Source: Streptomyces sp. GESEQ-35 (lineage in GTDB: Bacteria; Actinomycetota; Actinomycetes; Streptomycetales; Streptomycetaceae). Taken from it: a stretch of DNA of 64,000 bases. Position numbers and translations under genes: made by a program. The notes beneath the pieces are model-generated. The model made no database searches. It was not told the DNA's origin and saw only the letters and a program-made list of their open reading frames with translations. Positions 17,960-26,214 of this stretch are shown here, piece after piece (within the stretch, counting starts at the first letter, position 1; each line of letters begins with the position of its first letter). Location of the stretch: assembly GCF_017948485.1 (NCBI RefSeq), contig NZ_JAFFSX010000013.1:1-64000 (forward strand). Reading direction: 5' to 3'.

Positions 17960-18985
17960 ATGTCTGCCGAGTACGCGACCTTCGGCCTGGCACCGGCGAT
18001 GCGTGCCGGTGGAGTCCTCGCCAACGGTGACTACCAAGTGCACCGGGATTTCGTGGACTTCATCGTCGACGACCGTCCGCTGCTGTTCCAGCTCTCCGAC
18101 CTCGACGCCGTCTCCCCACTGGCCTCCGACGTCCCACCCGCGATCTTCACCGCCCAGGTCCGCAGCCTGCTGCTGGAGACCGACGCACCGCTGCCCGGAG
18201 GCCGGTACGTCATCTACGGCTGTCCCGAATGCGAGGACCTGGGGTGCGGTGCGGTCACCGCGGTCATCGAGCAGGAAGGGGAGGATTTCATCTGGCGGGA
18301 CTTCGCCTGGCAGACCGAGGAGGACGCCGACCTGGAGCTCAACGGCTACCACGGCATAGGGCCGTTCCGCTTCGCCGGCGCCGAGTACCGGGCCGCCCTG
18401 GCCTCCCTGCTCGACGGAGAGGAGACGGCCCCCGCCCGCCGCCGCGTTCTGCTCATCGGTGCCCGCGTCGCCCTGCTGGCCAAGCTCGCCGCCGCACTGC
18501 GCACCATCGGCATCGGCGCCGACATCACCCGCGACGCGGCCGGCGTCCCCGCCGACGAGCTGCGCGGCTACGGCGCCGTAGCCTTCGGCCGTGCGGTCAC
18601 CGAGGAGGAACGTGCCGCCGTACGCGGCACCTTCGAACGCGCCGGTGTCGACGTCGCCTACGTCGAGGGACTCGCCCCGATCGTCCCGCTCCTCGTCGCC
18701 CAGATCGAACACGCCCTGGACCGCAGCCCCGCGGACCGGCGCCGACTGACCCGGCTGGTCGCCGCCGACGGCGAGGCGGGCGTCGAGGTCACCTCGCCCT
18801 GCCGGGTCCAGCTCACGGCGTACCGCCTGGACCGCCTGTACCGCACCCACGCCCACGAGGTCTTCGACGGGATCCTGGAGCCCGGCCGGCATCGCATCGC
18901 CCTGGACGCGAAGGCGGTGAAGGGGGAGTCCTTCGTGGTGGCGCGGACGTCGGGAAGCGTGCTGGTGGAGGCGATGGCCCACTGA
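17960..18985 (+). CDS. Conserved actinobacterial protein of unknown function with a Cys cluster
   Basis: A 341-residue protein I do not recognise by function. The first half (about 1-155) contains GCPECEDLGCG (about residues 91-101), a CxxC-x4-C arrangement that could bind a metal. The second half (about 160-260) begins RRVLLIGARVALLAKLAAAL and reads like a nucleotide-binding alpha/beta fold; the end (270-341) resembles a small beta domain. Related proteins are, as I recall, often labelled oxidoreductase without evidence. It is divergent from a D-amino-acid oxidase gene and precedes an ABC-F gene by 48 nt. The ATG has no Shine-Dalgarno but a promoter-like GATACT 6 nt upstream, so it may be leaderless. 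Confidence 0.75.
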   Translation: MSAEYATFGLAPAMRAGGVLANGDYQVHRDFVDFIVDDRPLLFQLSDLDAVSPLASDVPPAIFTAQVRSLLLETDAPLPGGRYVIYGCPECEDLGCGAVTAVIEQEGEDFIWRDFAWQTEEDADLELNGYHGIGPFRFAGAEYRAALASLLDGEETAPARRRVLLIGARVALLAKLAAALRTIGIGADITRDAAGVPADELRGYGAVAFGRAVTEEERAAVRGTFERAGVDVAYVEGLAPIVPLLVAQIEHALDRSPADRRRLTRLVAADGEAGVEVTSPCRVQLTAYRLDRLYRTHAHEVFDGILEPGRHRIALDAKAVKGESFVVARTSGSVLVEAMAH

Positions 18986-19033
18986 GAAGGGAGGCGCGAC
19001 CGGTGTCGCAGGGCCGTTAGGATCGGCGGTCTG

Positions 19034-20674
19034 ATGACTGCCACCCTCGTCGCCAAGAACCTCGCCGCCGGCCACGGCGACCGCTCGCTGTTCACCGGGC
19101 TCGACCTCGTCGTCGCGCCCGGCGATGTGATCGGACTCGTCGGGGCCAACGGCGCGGGCAAGTCCACGCTGCTGCGGATGCTCGCCGGGCTCAGCGCGCC
19201 GGAGGAGGGCGAGCTGCGCCTCTCCCCGCCCTCGGCGTCCGTCGGTCACCTCCCGCAGGAGCCGGAGCGCCGGCCGGGCGAGACCGTACGGGAGTTCCTG
19301 GCCCGCCGCACCGGCGTGGCCGAGGCCCAGCGGACGATGGACGAAGCCACCGAGGCGCTGGTCGAAGGCGCGCCGGGCGCCGACGACGCGTACGCGACGA
19401 GCCTGGAGCGCTGGCTCGACCTCGGCGGCGCCGACCTGGACGAACGGGCGGAGGAGGTCGCCGACTCACTGGGCCTGGCGGTGGATCTCGACCAGGCGAT
19501 GACGTCCCTGTCCGGCGGCCAGGCCGCCCGCGCGGGCCTGGCCTCCCTGCTGTTGTCCCGCTACGACGTCTTCCTGCTCGACGAGCCGACCAACGACCTC
19601 GACCTGGACGGCCTGGAACGCCTCGAACGCTTTGTGAGCGGCCTGCGCGCCGGCACGGTCGTCGTCAGCCACGACCGCGAGTTCCTCGCCCGCACCACCA
19701 CCAAGGTCCTCGAACTCGACCTCGCACAGGGGCAGATCAATCTGTACGGCGGCGGCTACGAGGCCTACCTGGAGGAGCGCGAGACGGCCCGTCGGCACGC
19801 CCGCGACGACTACGAGGAGTACGCCGACAAGAAGGCGGCCCTCCAGGACCGGGCGCAGATGCAGCGGGGCTGGATGGACAAGGGCGTGAAGAACGCGCGC
19901 CGCAAGGCGGCCAACGACAACGACAAGATCGGCCGTAAGTTCCGCAGCGAGGCCAGCGAGAAGCAGGCCGCGAAGGCCCGCCAGACCCAGCGCATGATCG
20001 AACGCCTCGACGTCGTCGACGAGCCGCGCAAGGAGTGGGAACTGCGGATGGAGATCGCCACGGCCCCGCGCTCCGGCGCCGTGGTCGCCACCCTGCGGGA
20101 CGCCGAGGTCCGGCGCGGTGACTTCGTCCTCGGCCCGGTGTCCCTTCAGATCGACTGGGCGGACCGGGTGGCCGTGACGGGCGCGAACGGCGCGGGCAAG
20201 TCGACCCTGCTCGGCGCGCTGCTCGGCCGGGTGCCCGTGGACGCGGGCCAGGCGTCCCTCGGCTCGGGCGTCCTGATCGGCGAGGTCGACCAGGCCCGCA
20301 AGCTGTTCCACGGCCCGGAGTCCCTGCTGGACGCCTTCTCCGCGGCCGTCCCCGACACGGAGCCCATGGAAGTCCGCACACTGCTCGCCAAGTTCGGCCT
20401 GAAGGCGGACCACGTCCTACGCCCGGCTGCGACGCTCTCCCCGGGCGAGCGCACCCGCGCCGCCCTGGCCCTGCTCCAGGGCCGAGGCGTCAACCTGCTG
20501 GTCCTCGACGAGCCGACCAACCATCTCGACCTCCCGGCCATCGAGCAACTGGAATCCGCCCTCGACGCGTACGAGGGCACGCTCCTCCTCGTCACCCACG
20601 ACCGCCGCATGCTGGACGCGGTCCACGTGACCCGCCGCCTGGAGGTGGCGAACGGCAAGGTGACCGAACGCTGA
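19034..20674 (+). CDS. ABC-F family ATPase (ribosome-associated)
   Basis: A 546-residue protein with two nucleotide-binding domains and no membrane segment. NBD1 has GANGAGKST (about residue 37), LSGGQAARAGLA and FLLDEPTNDLDL; NBD2 has GANGAGKST (about 382), LSPGERTRAAL and LVLDEPTNHLDL. Between them (about 245-335) is the charged, Arg/Lys-rich interdomain linker that reaches into the ribosome in ABC-F proteins. Members act in translation quality control or protect ribosomes from antibiotics; the sequence does not show which. There is no antibiotic cluster nearby. A hairpin at 20814-20856 separates it from the converging tex gene. Confidence 0.9.
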   Translation: MTATLVAKNLAAGHGDRSLFTGLDLVVAPGDVIGLVGANGAGKSTLLRMLAGLSAPEEGELRLSPPSASVGHLPQEPERRPGETVREFLARRTGVAEAQRTMDEATEALVEGAPGADDAYATSLERWLDLGGADLDERAEEVADSLGLAVDLDQAMTSLSGGQAARAGLASLLLSRYDVFLLDEPTNDLDLDGLERLERFVSGLRAGTVVVSHDREFLARTTTKVLELDLAQGQINLYGGGYEAYLEERETARRHARDDYEEYADKKAALQDRAQMQRGWMDKGVKNARRKAANDNDKIGRKFRSEASEKQAAKARQTQRMIERLDVVDEPRKEWELRMEIATAPRSGAVVATLRDAEVRRGDFVLGPVSLQIDWADRVAVTGANGAGKSTLLGALLGRVPVDAGQASLGSGVLIGEVDQARKLFHGPESLLDAFSAAVPDTEPMEVRTLLAKFGLKADHVLRPAATLSPGERTRAALALLQGRGVNLLVLDEPTNHLDLPAIEQLESALDAYEGTLLLVTHDRRMLDAVHVTRRLEVANGKVTER

Positions 20675-20703
20675 GCGCTCCGCTGGTTGCGCGGGTTGTT
20701 CAC

Positions 20704-20756
20704 CTGCGGGCCGGTGGGGGCTGGTCGCGCAGTTCCCCGCGCCCCTTACGGGGCGC
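20704..20756 (-). repeat. Dispersed Streptomyces intergenic repeat, copy 2 (inverted)
   Basis: The reverse complement matches the copy at 8591-8642: GCGCCCC-GTAA-GGGGCGC hairpin, GGGGAACTGCGCGACCAGCC, 8 variable nt, then CCCGCAG. It lies 30 nt after the ABC-F stop codon. Two copies about 12 kb apart in opposite orientation make this a potential recombination substrate as well as a possible terminator. Confidence 0.75.
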
Positions 20757-20813
20757 TGTACCGCATCGGAGTTTCTGAGTCCCCCCGGGGGCTGCCGCCA
20801 TTCCAGGGACAGA

Positions 20814-20856
20814 CCGGGCCCGGCCCTCCGGGTCGTACCGGAGAGGCCGGGCCCGG
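20814..20856. terminator. Bidirectional terminator-like hairpin between ABC-F and tex
   Basis: CCGGGCCCGGCC-CTCCGG, a 6-nt loop, then CCGGAG-A-GGCCGGGCCCGG: an 18-bp stem with a single bulged A. It sits between two converging genes, 5 nt from the tex stop codon. There is no T-run, as is usual in Streptomyces terminators. Confidence 0.7.
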
Positions 20857-20861
20857 ATGCA

Positions 20862-23288
20862 TCAGCCCTTGCCCTTCTTCGGATCGAGCAGCCCCGCGCG
20901 CCGCAGGGCGTCAGCCATCGCGCTGTTGGCGGGCGGGGGTGCCTGGCGCGAGCCGCCGCCACCGCCGCCACCGCCGCCTCCACGGCCCTGCCGCTGCTCG
21001 CCACCGCCGCCTGCCCGGCCCTGACGCTGCTGCGGCGGGCGGCCGCCGCGCTGCTGCCGTCGCTCGCCGCCTCCGCCCTGCTGCCCCTGAGCGGGTGCCG
21101 CCTCGTCGTCCAGCCTCAGCGTCAGCGAGATCCGCTTCCGCGGAATGTCGATGTCCAGGACCTTCACCTTGACGATGTCGCCGGGCTTGACCACATCCCG
21201 CGGGTCCTTCACGAACGTCTTCGACATCGCGGACACATGCACCAGACCGTCCTGGTGCACGCCCACGTCGACGAACGCCCCGAAGGCCGCCACATTCGTC
21301 ACGACACCCTCGAGGACCATTCCGGAGGACACGTCGGAGATCTTCTCGATGCCGTCCTTGAAGGTGGCGGTCTTGAAGGCGGGCCGGGGGTCGCGCCCGG
21401 GCTTCTCCAGCTCCTTGAGGATGTCGGTGACGGTCGGCAGACCGAAGGTCTCGTCGACGAACTCCTGCGGCTTCAGCGAGCGCAGCACACCCGTGTTGCC
21501 GACGAGGGAGGCCACCTGCTGACCGGACGTCTGCACCATCCGCCGTACGACGGGATAGGCCTCGGGGTGGACGCTCGACGCGTCCAGCGGGTCGTCGCCG
21601 CCCCGGATCCGCAGGAAGCCCGCGCACTGCTCGTACGCCTTCGGGCCGAGCCGTGCCACACCCTTCAGCTCGGACCTCGCCTTGAACGGGCCGTTGGCGT
21701 CACGGTGCGACACGATGTTCTCGGCGAGCCCGGAGGAGATGCCGGACACGCGCGAGAGAAGCGGCGCGGACGCCGTGTTCACGTCGACACCGACACCGTT
21801 CACACAGTCCTCGACCACCGCGTCCAGCGAGCGCGACAGCTTCACCTCGGACAGGTCGTGCTGGTACTGGCCGACACCGATCGACTTCGGGTCGATCTTC
21901 ACCAGCTCGGCCAGCGGGTCCTGGAGCCGGCGCGCGATCGACACCGCACCGCGCAGCGACACGTCCATGTCCGGCAGCTCCTGCGAGGCGAACGCCGACG
22001 CCGAGTACACGGACGCGCCCGCCTCGGACACCATCACCTTGGTGAGATTCAACTCCGGGTGTTTGCCGATCAGTTCACCGGCGAGCTTGTCGGTCTCCCG
22101 GGACGCCGTGCCGTTGCCGATCGCGATCAGCTCGACCGCGTGCTCCTTCGACAGCCGCGCCAGCTTGGCGATCGCCTCGTCCCACTTGTTCGCCGGGACG
22201 TGCGGGTGGATGACATCGGTCGCCACGACCTTGCCGGTCGCGTCGACGACGGCGACCTTCACGCCTGTACGGAAGCCGGGATCCAGCCCCAGCGTCGCGC
22301 GCGTGCCGGCCGGAGCGGCGAGCAGCAGGTCGCGCAGGTTGGCGGCGAAGACGTTGACCGCCTCGTCCTCGGCGGCCGTACGCAGCCGAACGCGCAGGTC
22401 GAGGCCGAGGTGCACGAGGATGCGGGTGCGCCAGGCCCAGCGGACGGTGTCCGTCAGCCACTTGTCGGCGGGACGGCCGCGGTCGGCGATCCCGAACTTG
22501 GACGCGACGATCCCCTCGTACGACGAAGGCCCTTCCGTCGCCTCCTCCGGCTCCAGGACGAGATCGAGCACCTCCTCCTTCTCACCGCGCAGCATGGCGA
22601 GGATCCGGTGCGAGGGCAGCGCGGTGAACGGCTCGGCGAAGTCGAAGTAGTCGGCGAACTTGGCGCCCGCCTCCTCCTTGCCCTCCCGCACCTTGGCGGC
22701 CAGCCGCCCGCGCACCCACATGCGCTCGCGCACCTCGCCGATCAGGTCGGCGTCCTCCGAGAACCGCTCGGTGAGGATCGCCCGCGCACCGTCCAGCGCG
22801 GCCTGTGGATCGGCGACGCCCTTGTCGGCGTCGACGAATGCCGCGGCCGCGGCCAGCGGGTCGACCGTCGCATCGCCGAGCAGGCCCTCCGCGAGCGGCT
22901 CCAGGCCGGCCTCACGGGCGATCTGCGCCTTGGTCCGCCGCTTCGGCTTGTACGGCAGATAGATGTCCTCGAGCCGCGCTTTCGTCTCGGCGCCGCGGAT
23001 CTGCGCCTCCAGCTCGTCGGTGAGCTTGCCCTGCTCGCGCACCGATTCGAGGATCGCCGTCCGCCGCTCCTCCAGCTCCCGCAGATAGCGCAGCCGTTCC
23101 TCGAGCGTGCGCAGCTGCGCGTCGTCGAGCATCTCGGTCGCTTCCTTGCGGTAGCGGGCGATGAAGGGCACCGTCGAACCGCCGTCGAGCAGCTCCACGG
23201 CAGCCTTCACTTGCCGCTCCCGTACGCCGAGCTCCTCGGCGATCCTGCCTTCGATGGACCCTACTTCGATGGACCCGGGTGTCGTCAC
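20862..23288 (-). CDS. tex: Tex family RNA-binding transcription accessory protein
   Basis: An 808-residue protein. I start it at GTG 23288 (VTTPGSIEVG) because GAGAAGG lies about 11 nt upstream; the frame is open 7 codons further to another GTG. The order is the usual Tex one: N-terminal helical domain with FIARYRKE and LPYKPKRRTKAQIARE, the YqgF-like domain (LGLDPGFRTGVKVAVVD, about 340), helix-hairpin-helix segments (CVNGVGVDVNTASAPLL), and an S1 RNA-binding domain (GMVLEGVVTNVAAFGAFVDV, about 655-720). After S1 comes a low-complexity tail of about 70 residues rich in Gly, Gln and Arg, ending in a short conserved-looking helix (SAMADALRRAGLLDPKKG). Tex binds nucleic acid and affects transcription; its exact role is unclear. 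Confidence 0.95.
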   Translation of the reverse strand: MTTPGSIEVGSIEGRIAEELGVRERQVKAAVELLDGGSTVPFIARYRKEATEMLDDAQLRTLEERLRYLRELEERRTAILESVREQGKLTDELEAQIRGAETKARLEDIYLPYKPKRRTKAQIAREAGLEPLAEGLLGDATVDPLAAAAAFVDADKGVADPQAALDGARAILTERFSEDADLIGEVRERMWVRGRLAAKVREGKEEAGAKFADYFDFAEPFTALPSHRILAMLRGEKEEVLDLVLEPEEATEGPSSYEGIVASKFGIADRGRPADKWLTDTVRWAWRTRILVHLGLDLRVRLRTAAEDEAVNVFAANLRDLLLAAPAGTRATLGLDPGFRTGVKVAVVDATGKVVATDVIHPHVPANKWDEAIAKLARLSKEHAVELIAIGNGTASRETDKLAGELIGKHPELNLTKVMVSEAGASVYSASAFASQELPDMDVSLRGAVSIARRLQDPLAELVKIDPKSIGVGQYQHDLSEVKLSRSLDAVVEDCVNGVGVDVNTASAPLLSRVSGISSGLAENIVSHRDANGPFKARSELKGVARLGPKAYEQCAGFLRIRGGDDPLDASSVHPEAYPVVRRMVQTSGQQVASLVGNTGVLRSLKPQEFVDETFGLPTVTDILKELEKPGRDPRPAFKTATFKDGIEKISDVSSGMVLEGVVTNVAAFGAFVDVGVHQDGLVHVSAMSKTFVKDPRDVVKPGDIVKVKVLDIDIPRKRISLTLRLDDEAAPAQGQQGGGGERRQQRGGRPPQQRQGRAGGGGEQRQGRGGGGGGGGGGSRQAPPPANSAMADALRRAGLLDPKKGKG

Positions 23289-23411
23289 GATCCCGTACCG
23301 CCTTCTCACTGAGGTTGCGCGGCAATTGTGGCAGGTGACACCGACAATCGGGGATCAGGGCGCCACCTCCGCCCCGTCGGGACGGGCGCAAGGACTCCGG
23401 AGCGGGCGAAT

Positions 23412-23543
23412 TCAGGCCCTGCGTCGCCGCGAGCCGCCGGAGGCCCCGCCGAGGAGCCGGGCCAGCGCACGGAAGGGCAGCGTCACCACGGTGGCGATCG
23501 CCCCACCTATCTGTCGCAACACATCTGCAATCGCACGGAGCAT
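23412..23543 (-). CDS. LPFR-motif small protein
   Basis: A 43-residue protein, MLRAIADVLRQIGGAI... with the central TLPFRALARLLGGAS motif that defines this small actinobacterial family, and a basic end (SRRRRA). The first ATG at 23549 has its Shine-Dalgarno (AAAGGGG) too close, while the ATG at 23543 has it 6 nt upstream, so I prefer 23543. One amphipathic or membrane-associated helix (residues 5-28) is likely. The function is unknown. It stands alone between tex and the SCO6745-type gene, all on the minus strand. Confidence 0.75.
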   Translation of the reverse strand: MLRAIADVLRQIGGAIATVVTLPFRALARLLGGASGGSRRRRA

Positions 23544-23625
23544 GGACATCCCCTTTCTCTCCGGACCAGGTGGCCGGGACAGACCGAGTACCTCGCCCAG
23601 GTCCCGCCATGCGTCGCGTCCCGGC

Positions 23626-24495
23626 TCAGCCCTTTCCGAACAGGTCCTCCGGAAACGCCCCGGCGGCCACAGCGGCACGGGCGAACCCGGCCCCCAGTTC
23701 CGTCAGCCGCGCGACGCCCTCCGCGCCCAGGTGCTCGTACGGTGCCCGGTCCAGCCGGTCCGTGTCCCGTTCGATCTCCTCCCGGAGCGCGACGCCCTGC
23801 TCGGTCAGCTCGCCCGCCCCGCTCAGCAGCCCGCGCTCCCGCAGCCGGGCCTTCGCCGCGTCCCACTCCTCCTGGCTCCAACCACGGGTGCCGAACACCC
23901 ACTTCGGGGCCATGCCCTTGCCGGTCGCCGTGTGGGTCACCAGCGCCTGAAGCCCGTCGAGGTTCGCCGACATCAGCGCGGTGAGATGGCCGTCGCCCCG
24001 GTGCTCACGCAGCAGTGTCGCCGCGTGCCAGTACGCCAGATGCGGTGCCTCGGGCACGGGGAGGTCGGCGTGCGCGGCGTACAGCGGCCGGGCGCTGCGC
24101 GAACAGGCCTCGGCCGCCCGCAGCGCGAGACGCGCGGCCTCCGCCATCTCCGGCGAGGCCACGACCTGCTCGCCCAGGAGACGCCGTAGCGCCGAATCGA
24201 CGGCACGCGCGCGTGCCGCCAGGACGGCGTCGGGCGCGGCGATCGCCCACACCGCGGGCACATGGCGGGCCACGAGCTCGTACTTGTAGTTGTAGAACGT
24301 CGCCGTCACCGCCCCGGGCCCCACCGGCCCCAACGCGGCCGCCCGCACGGCGAAGTTGACGGCCCTGGGGTCGGTGACCCCGAGCGCGCCCAGCTCCTTG
24401 CGCACCTCGGGCGCGAAGTAGTGCGTGGCGTGCAGGGCGTTCAGCGCGGTGTGGCAGCGTCGGCCGGCGCGCGGATCGATGGCGGAAGCAGTCAT
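23626..24495 (-). CDS. SCO6745-type protein with predicted helix-turn-helix fold
   Basis: A 289-residue protein from the ATG at 24495 (MTASAIDPRAG). The pattern RRCHTALNALHATHYFAPEV, then FNYKYELVARHVPAVW-like text (here FYNYKYELVARHVPAVWAIA) and GHLTALMSANLDGLQALV fits the actinobacterial SCO6745 family as I recall it. The last third (WSQEEWDAAKARLRERGLL ... LTEQGVALREEIERDTDRL) looks like a winged helix of the type seen in MarR-like proteins. A perfect TetR-type operator candidate overlaps its promoter at 24508-24521. The function is not known; a regulatory or drug-response role is only a guess. Confidence 0.75.
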   Translation of the reverse strand: MTASAIDPRAGRRCHTALNALHATHYFAPEVRKELGALGVTDPRAVNFAVRAAALGPVGPGAVTATFYNYKYELVARHVPAVWAIAAPDAVLAARARAVDSALRRLLGEQVVASPEMAEAARLALRAAEACSRSARPLYAAHADLPVPEAPHLAYWHAATLLREHRGDGHLTALMSANLDGLQALVTHTATGKGMAPKWVFGTRGWSQEEWDAAKARLRERGLLSGAGELTEQGVALREEIERDTDRLDRAPYEHLGAEGVARLTELGAGFARAAVAAGAFPEDLFGKG

Positions 24496-24507
24496 GCCGC
24501 GAACATT

Positions 24508-24521
24508 ACTGACCGGTCGGT
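24508..24521. promoter_or_regulatory. TetR-type operator candidate upstream of the SCO6745-type gene
   Basis: ACTGACCGGTCGGT is a 14-bp inverted repeat with one mismatched pair, of the ACCGACCGGTCGGT kind bound by many TetR regulators. On the minus strand it is followed by TAATGT (24509-24504) which ends 8 nt before the ATG at 24495, so the operator would sit in the spacer and -10 of a leaderless promoter. The regulator is not adjacent. Confidence 0.5.
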
Positions 24522-24607
24522 TCGTATTCCACTGCTCCCCGGCCAGGGCAGAAAAGGTGGGGAACTCGTCCTTGCGGCCATCGTTCGGCTCGCGAAGAAT
24601 CGGTCGC

Positions 24608-25567
24608 ATGGCGCAGCGATCCGTTCTCGTCGTCCTCTTCGAAGGCGTGCAGAGCCTCGATGTCACCGGCCCGGTGGAGGTCTTCGCCGGGGCCGAGAAG
24701 CACACCCCGGGGACGTACCGCATCCGTACGGCGTCCCTGGACGGCGCTCCCGTGCGCACGTCCAGCGGCCTGACCCTCGTACCGGACGGCACCCTGGACG
24801 CCGTGGCCGACCCGCACACCCTCCTCGTCCCCGGCGGCCAGGGCACCCGCGGCCGTCACCCACGCCTCACCGACTGGCTGCGTGACCACGGCCCGCGCGC
24901 CGAACGCCTGGTCTCCGTCTGCACCGGGGCGATCCTGCTCGCCGAGGCGGGCCTGCTGGACGGCCGCCGCGCCACGACCCACTGGGCGTACAGCGACAAG
25001 CTCGCTCGCGACCACCCGGCCGTACAGGTCGACGCCGACCCCATCTACATCCGCGACGGACAGGTCTCCACGTCGGCCGGCGTCACTTCGGGCATCGACC
25101 TCGCGCTCGCCCTGGTCGAGGAGGACCTGGGACGCGAGACGGCCCTGACGATCGCCCGTCACCTGGTCGTCTTCCTGCGCCGTCCCGGAAACCAGGCCCA
25201 GTTCAGCGCCCAGCTCGCCGCCCAGACCGCACAGCGCGAACCGCTCCGCGAAGTCCAGCAGTGGATCACCGAGCATCCGGCCGCAGATCTGAGCGTCGAG
25301 TCGCTGGCCGCCCGCGCCCGCCTCTCACCCCGCCACTTCGCCCGCGCCTTCCAGGCCGAGACCGGCATGACACCCGGCCGGTACGTCGACCGCGTCCGCC
25401 TCGAACACGCCCGCCGTCTGCTGGAGGACACGGGAGACGGCATCGAGGAGATCTCCCGCGCCAGCGGCTACGGCACCTCCGAGGCCATGCGGCGCGCTTT
25501 CGTGAGGTCCCTGGGGACGGCCCCGGCCGAGTACCGCCGCCGCTTCCGCCCCGCACCCGCGCACTGA
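24608..25567 (+). CDS. GlxA-type transcriptional regulator (DJ-1/PfpI domain plus AraC HTH)
   Basis: A 319-residue protein starting at ATG 24608. The first 190 residues form a DJ-1/PfpI (class I amidotransferase-like) domain with LLVPGGQGTRG and the nucleophile-elbow Cys in SVCTGAILLAEAGLL and RRATTHW. The C-terminal 100 residues are an AraC-type double HTH (DLSVESLAARARLSPRHFAR, then GIEEISRASGYGTSEAMRRAF). In this family the DJ-1 domain senses a ligand and the AraC domain activates nearby genes. The next gene, 11 nt downstream, encodes a stand-alone DJ-1 protein with the same motifs, a probable co-transcribed partner or target. Confidence 0.92.
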   Translation: MAQRSVLVVLFEGVQSLDVTGPVEVFAGAEKHTPGTYRIRTASLDGAPVRTSSGLTLVPDGTLDAVADPHTLLVPGGQGTRGRHPRLTDWLRDHGPRAERLVSVCTGAILLAEAGLLDGRRATTHWAYSDKLARDHPAVQVDADPIYIRDGQVSTSAGVTSGIDLALALVEEDLGRETALTIARHLVVFLRRPGNQAQFSAQLAAQTAQREPLREVQQWITEHPAADLSVESLAARARLSPRHFARAFQAETGMTPGRYVDRVRLEHARRLLEDTGDGIEEISRASGYGTSEAMRRAFVRSLGTAPAEYRRRFRPAPAH

Positions 25568-25578
25568 AAGGACCACCG

Positions 25579-26214
25579 ATGCAGATCGCCCTGGTCATCT
25601 ACGACCGGTTCACCGCCCTCGACGCCGTCGGCCCCTACGAGATCCTCGCCCGCACCCCGGACGCGGAGACCGTCTTCGTCGCCAAGGAGGCCGGACCCGT
25701 CCGTTCCGACAACGGAGTGCTCGCGCTCACCGCCGACAGGGCGCTGGCAGAGGTGGAGCGTCCCGACATCGTGGTCGTGGCCGGCGGTCCCGGCCAGAGC
25801 GCGCTGATGGAGGACGAGCAGTTGCTGGACTGGCTGCGCGCGGTCGACGCCACCAGCACCTGGACCACCTCCGTGTGCACCGGCTCCCTGCTGCTCGCCG
25901 CCGCCGGACTCCTCCGGGGCCGCCGGGCGACCTCCCACTGGCTGGCGCTGGACCAGCTGAAGCGCTTCGGCGCCGAACCGATGGGGGAGCGGGTCGTCCT
26001 CGACGGCAAGTACGTCACCGCGGCCGGCGTCTCCTCCGGCATCGACATGGCGCTCACCCTGCTCGGGCGCATCGCCGGCGACGACCACGCCCAGGCCGTA
26101 CAACTGGCCACGGAGTACGACCCTCAGCCGCCGTACGACGCCGGGTCGCCGCGGAAGGCGCCCGCGCACATCGTCGACGCCCTCCGCGCGCGCAGCCGGT
26201 TCATCCTGACGTAG
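25579..26214 (+). CDS. DJ-1/PfpI family protein (isonitrile-hydratase-like)
   Basis: A 211-residue single-domain protein. It has VVVAGGPGQSALMEDE, the Cys elbow TSVCTGSLLLAAAGLLRGRRATSHW (nucleophile around residue 99) and the C-terminal GVSSGIDMALTL. The combination resembles InhA-type isonitrile hydratases and the ligand domain of GlxA regulators. AAAGGA lies 8 nt before the ATG, and the gene follows the GlxA-type regulator by 11 nt. The N-terminal half of the upstream regulator is clearly a paralogue, so duplication and fusion to an AraC domain is likely. The last 14 nt overlap the stop end of the enoyl-CoA hydratase gene on the other strand. Confidence 0.87.
   Translation: MQIALVIYDRFTALDAVGPYEILARTPDAETVFVAKEAGPVRSDNGVLALTADRALAEVERPDIVVVAGGPGQSALMEDEQLLDWLRAVDATSTWTTSVCTGSLLLAAAGLLRGRRATSHWLALDQLKRFGAEPMGERVVLDGKYVTAAGVSSGIDMALTLLGRIAGDDHAQAVQLATEYDPQPPYDAGSPRKAPAHIVDALRARSRFILT

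Noticed and set aside
19034..20674. Antibiotic-resistance ABC-F assignment
   Set aside because: ABC-F proteins include housekeeping translation factors. No antibiotic biosynthesis or resistance genes are nearby, so I report only the family.
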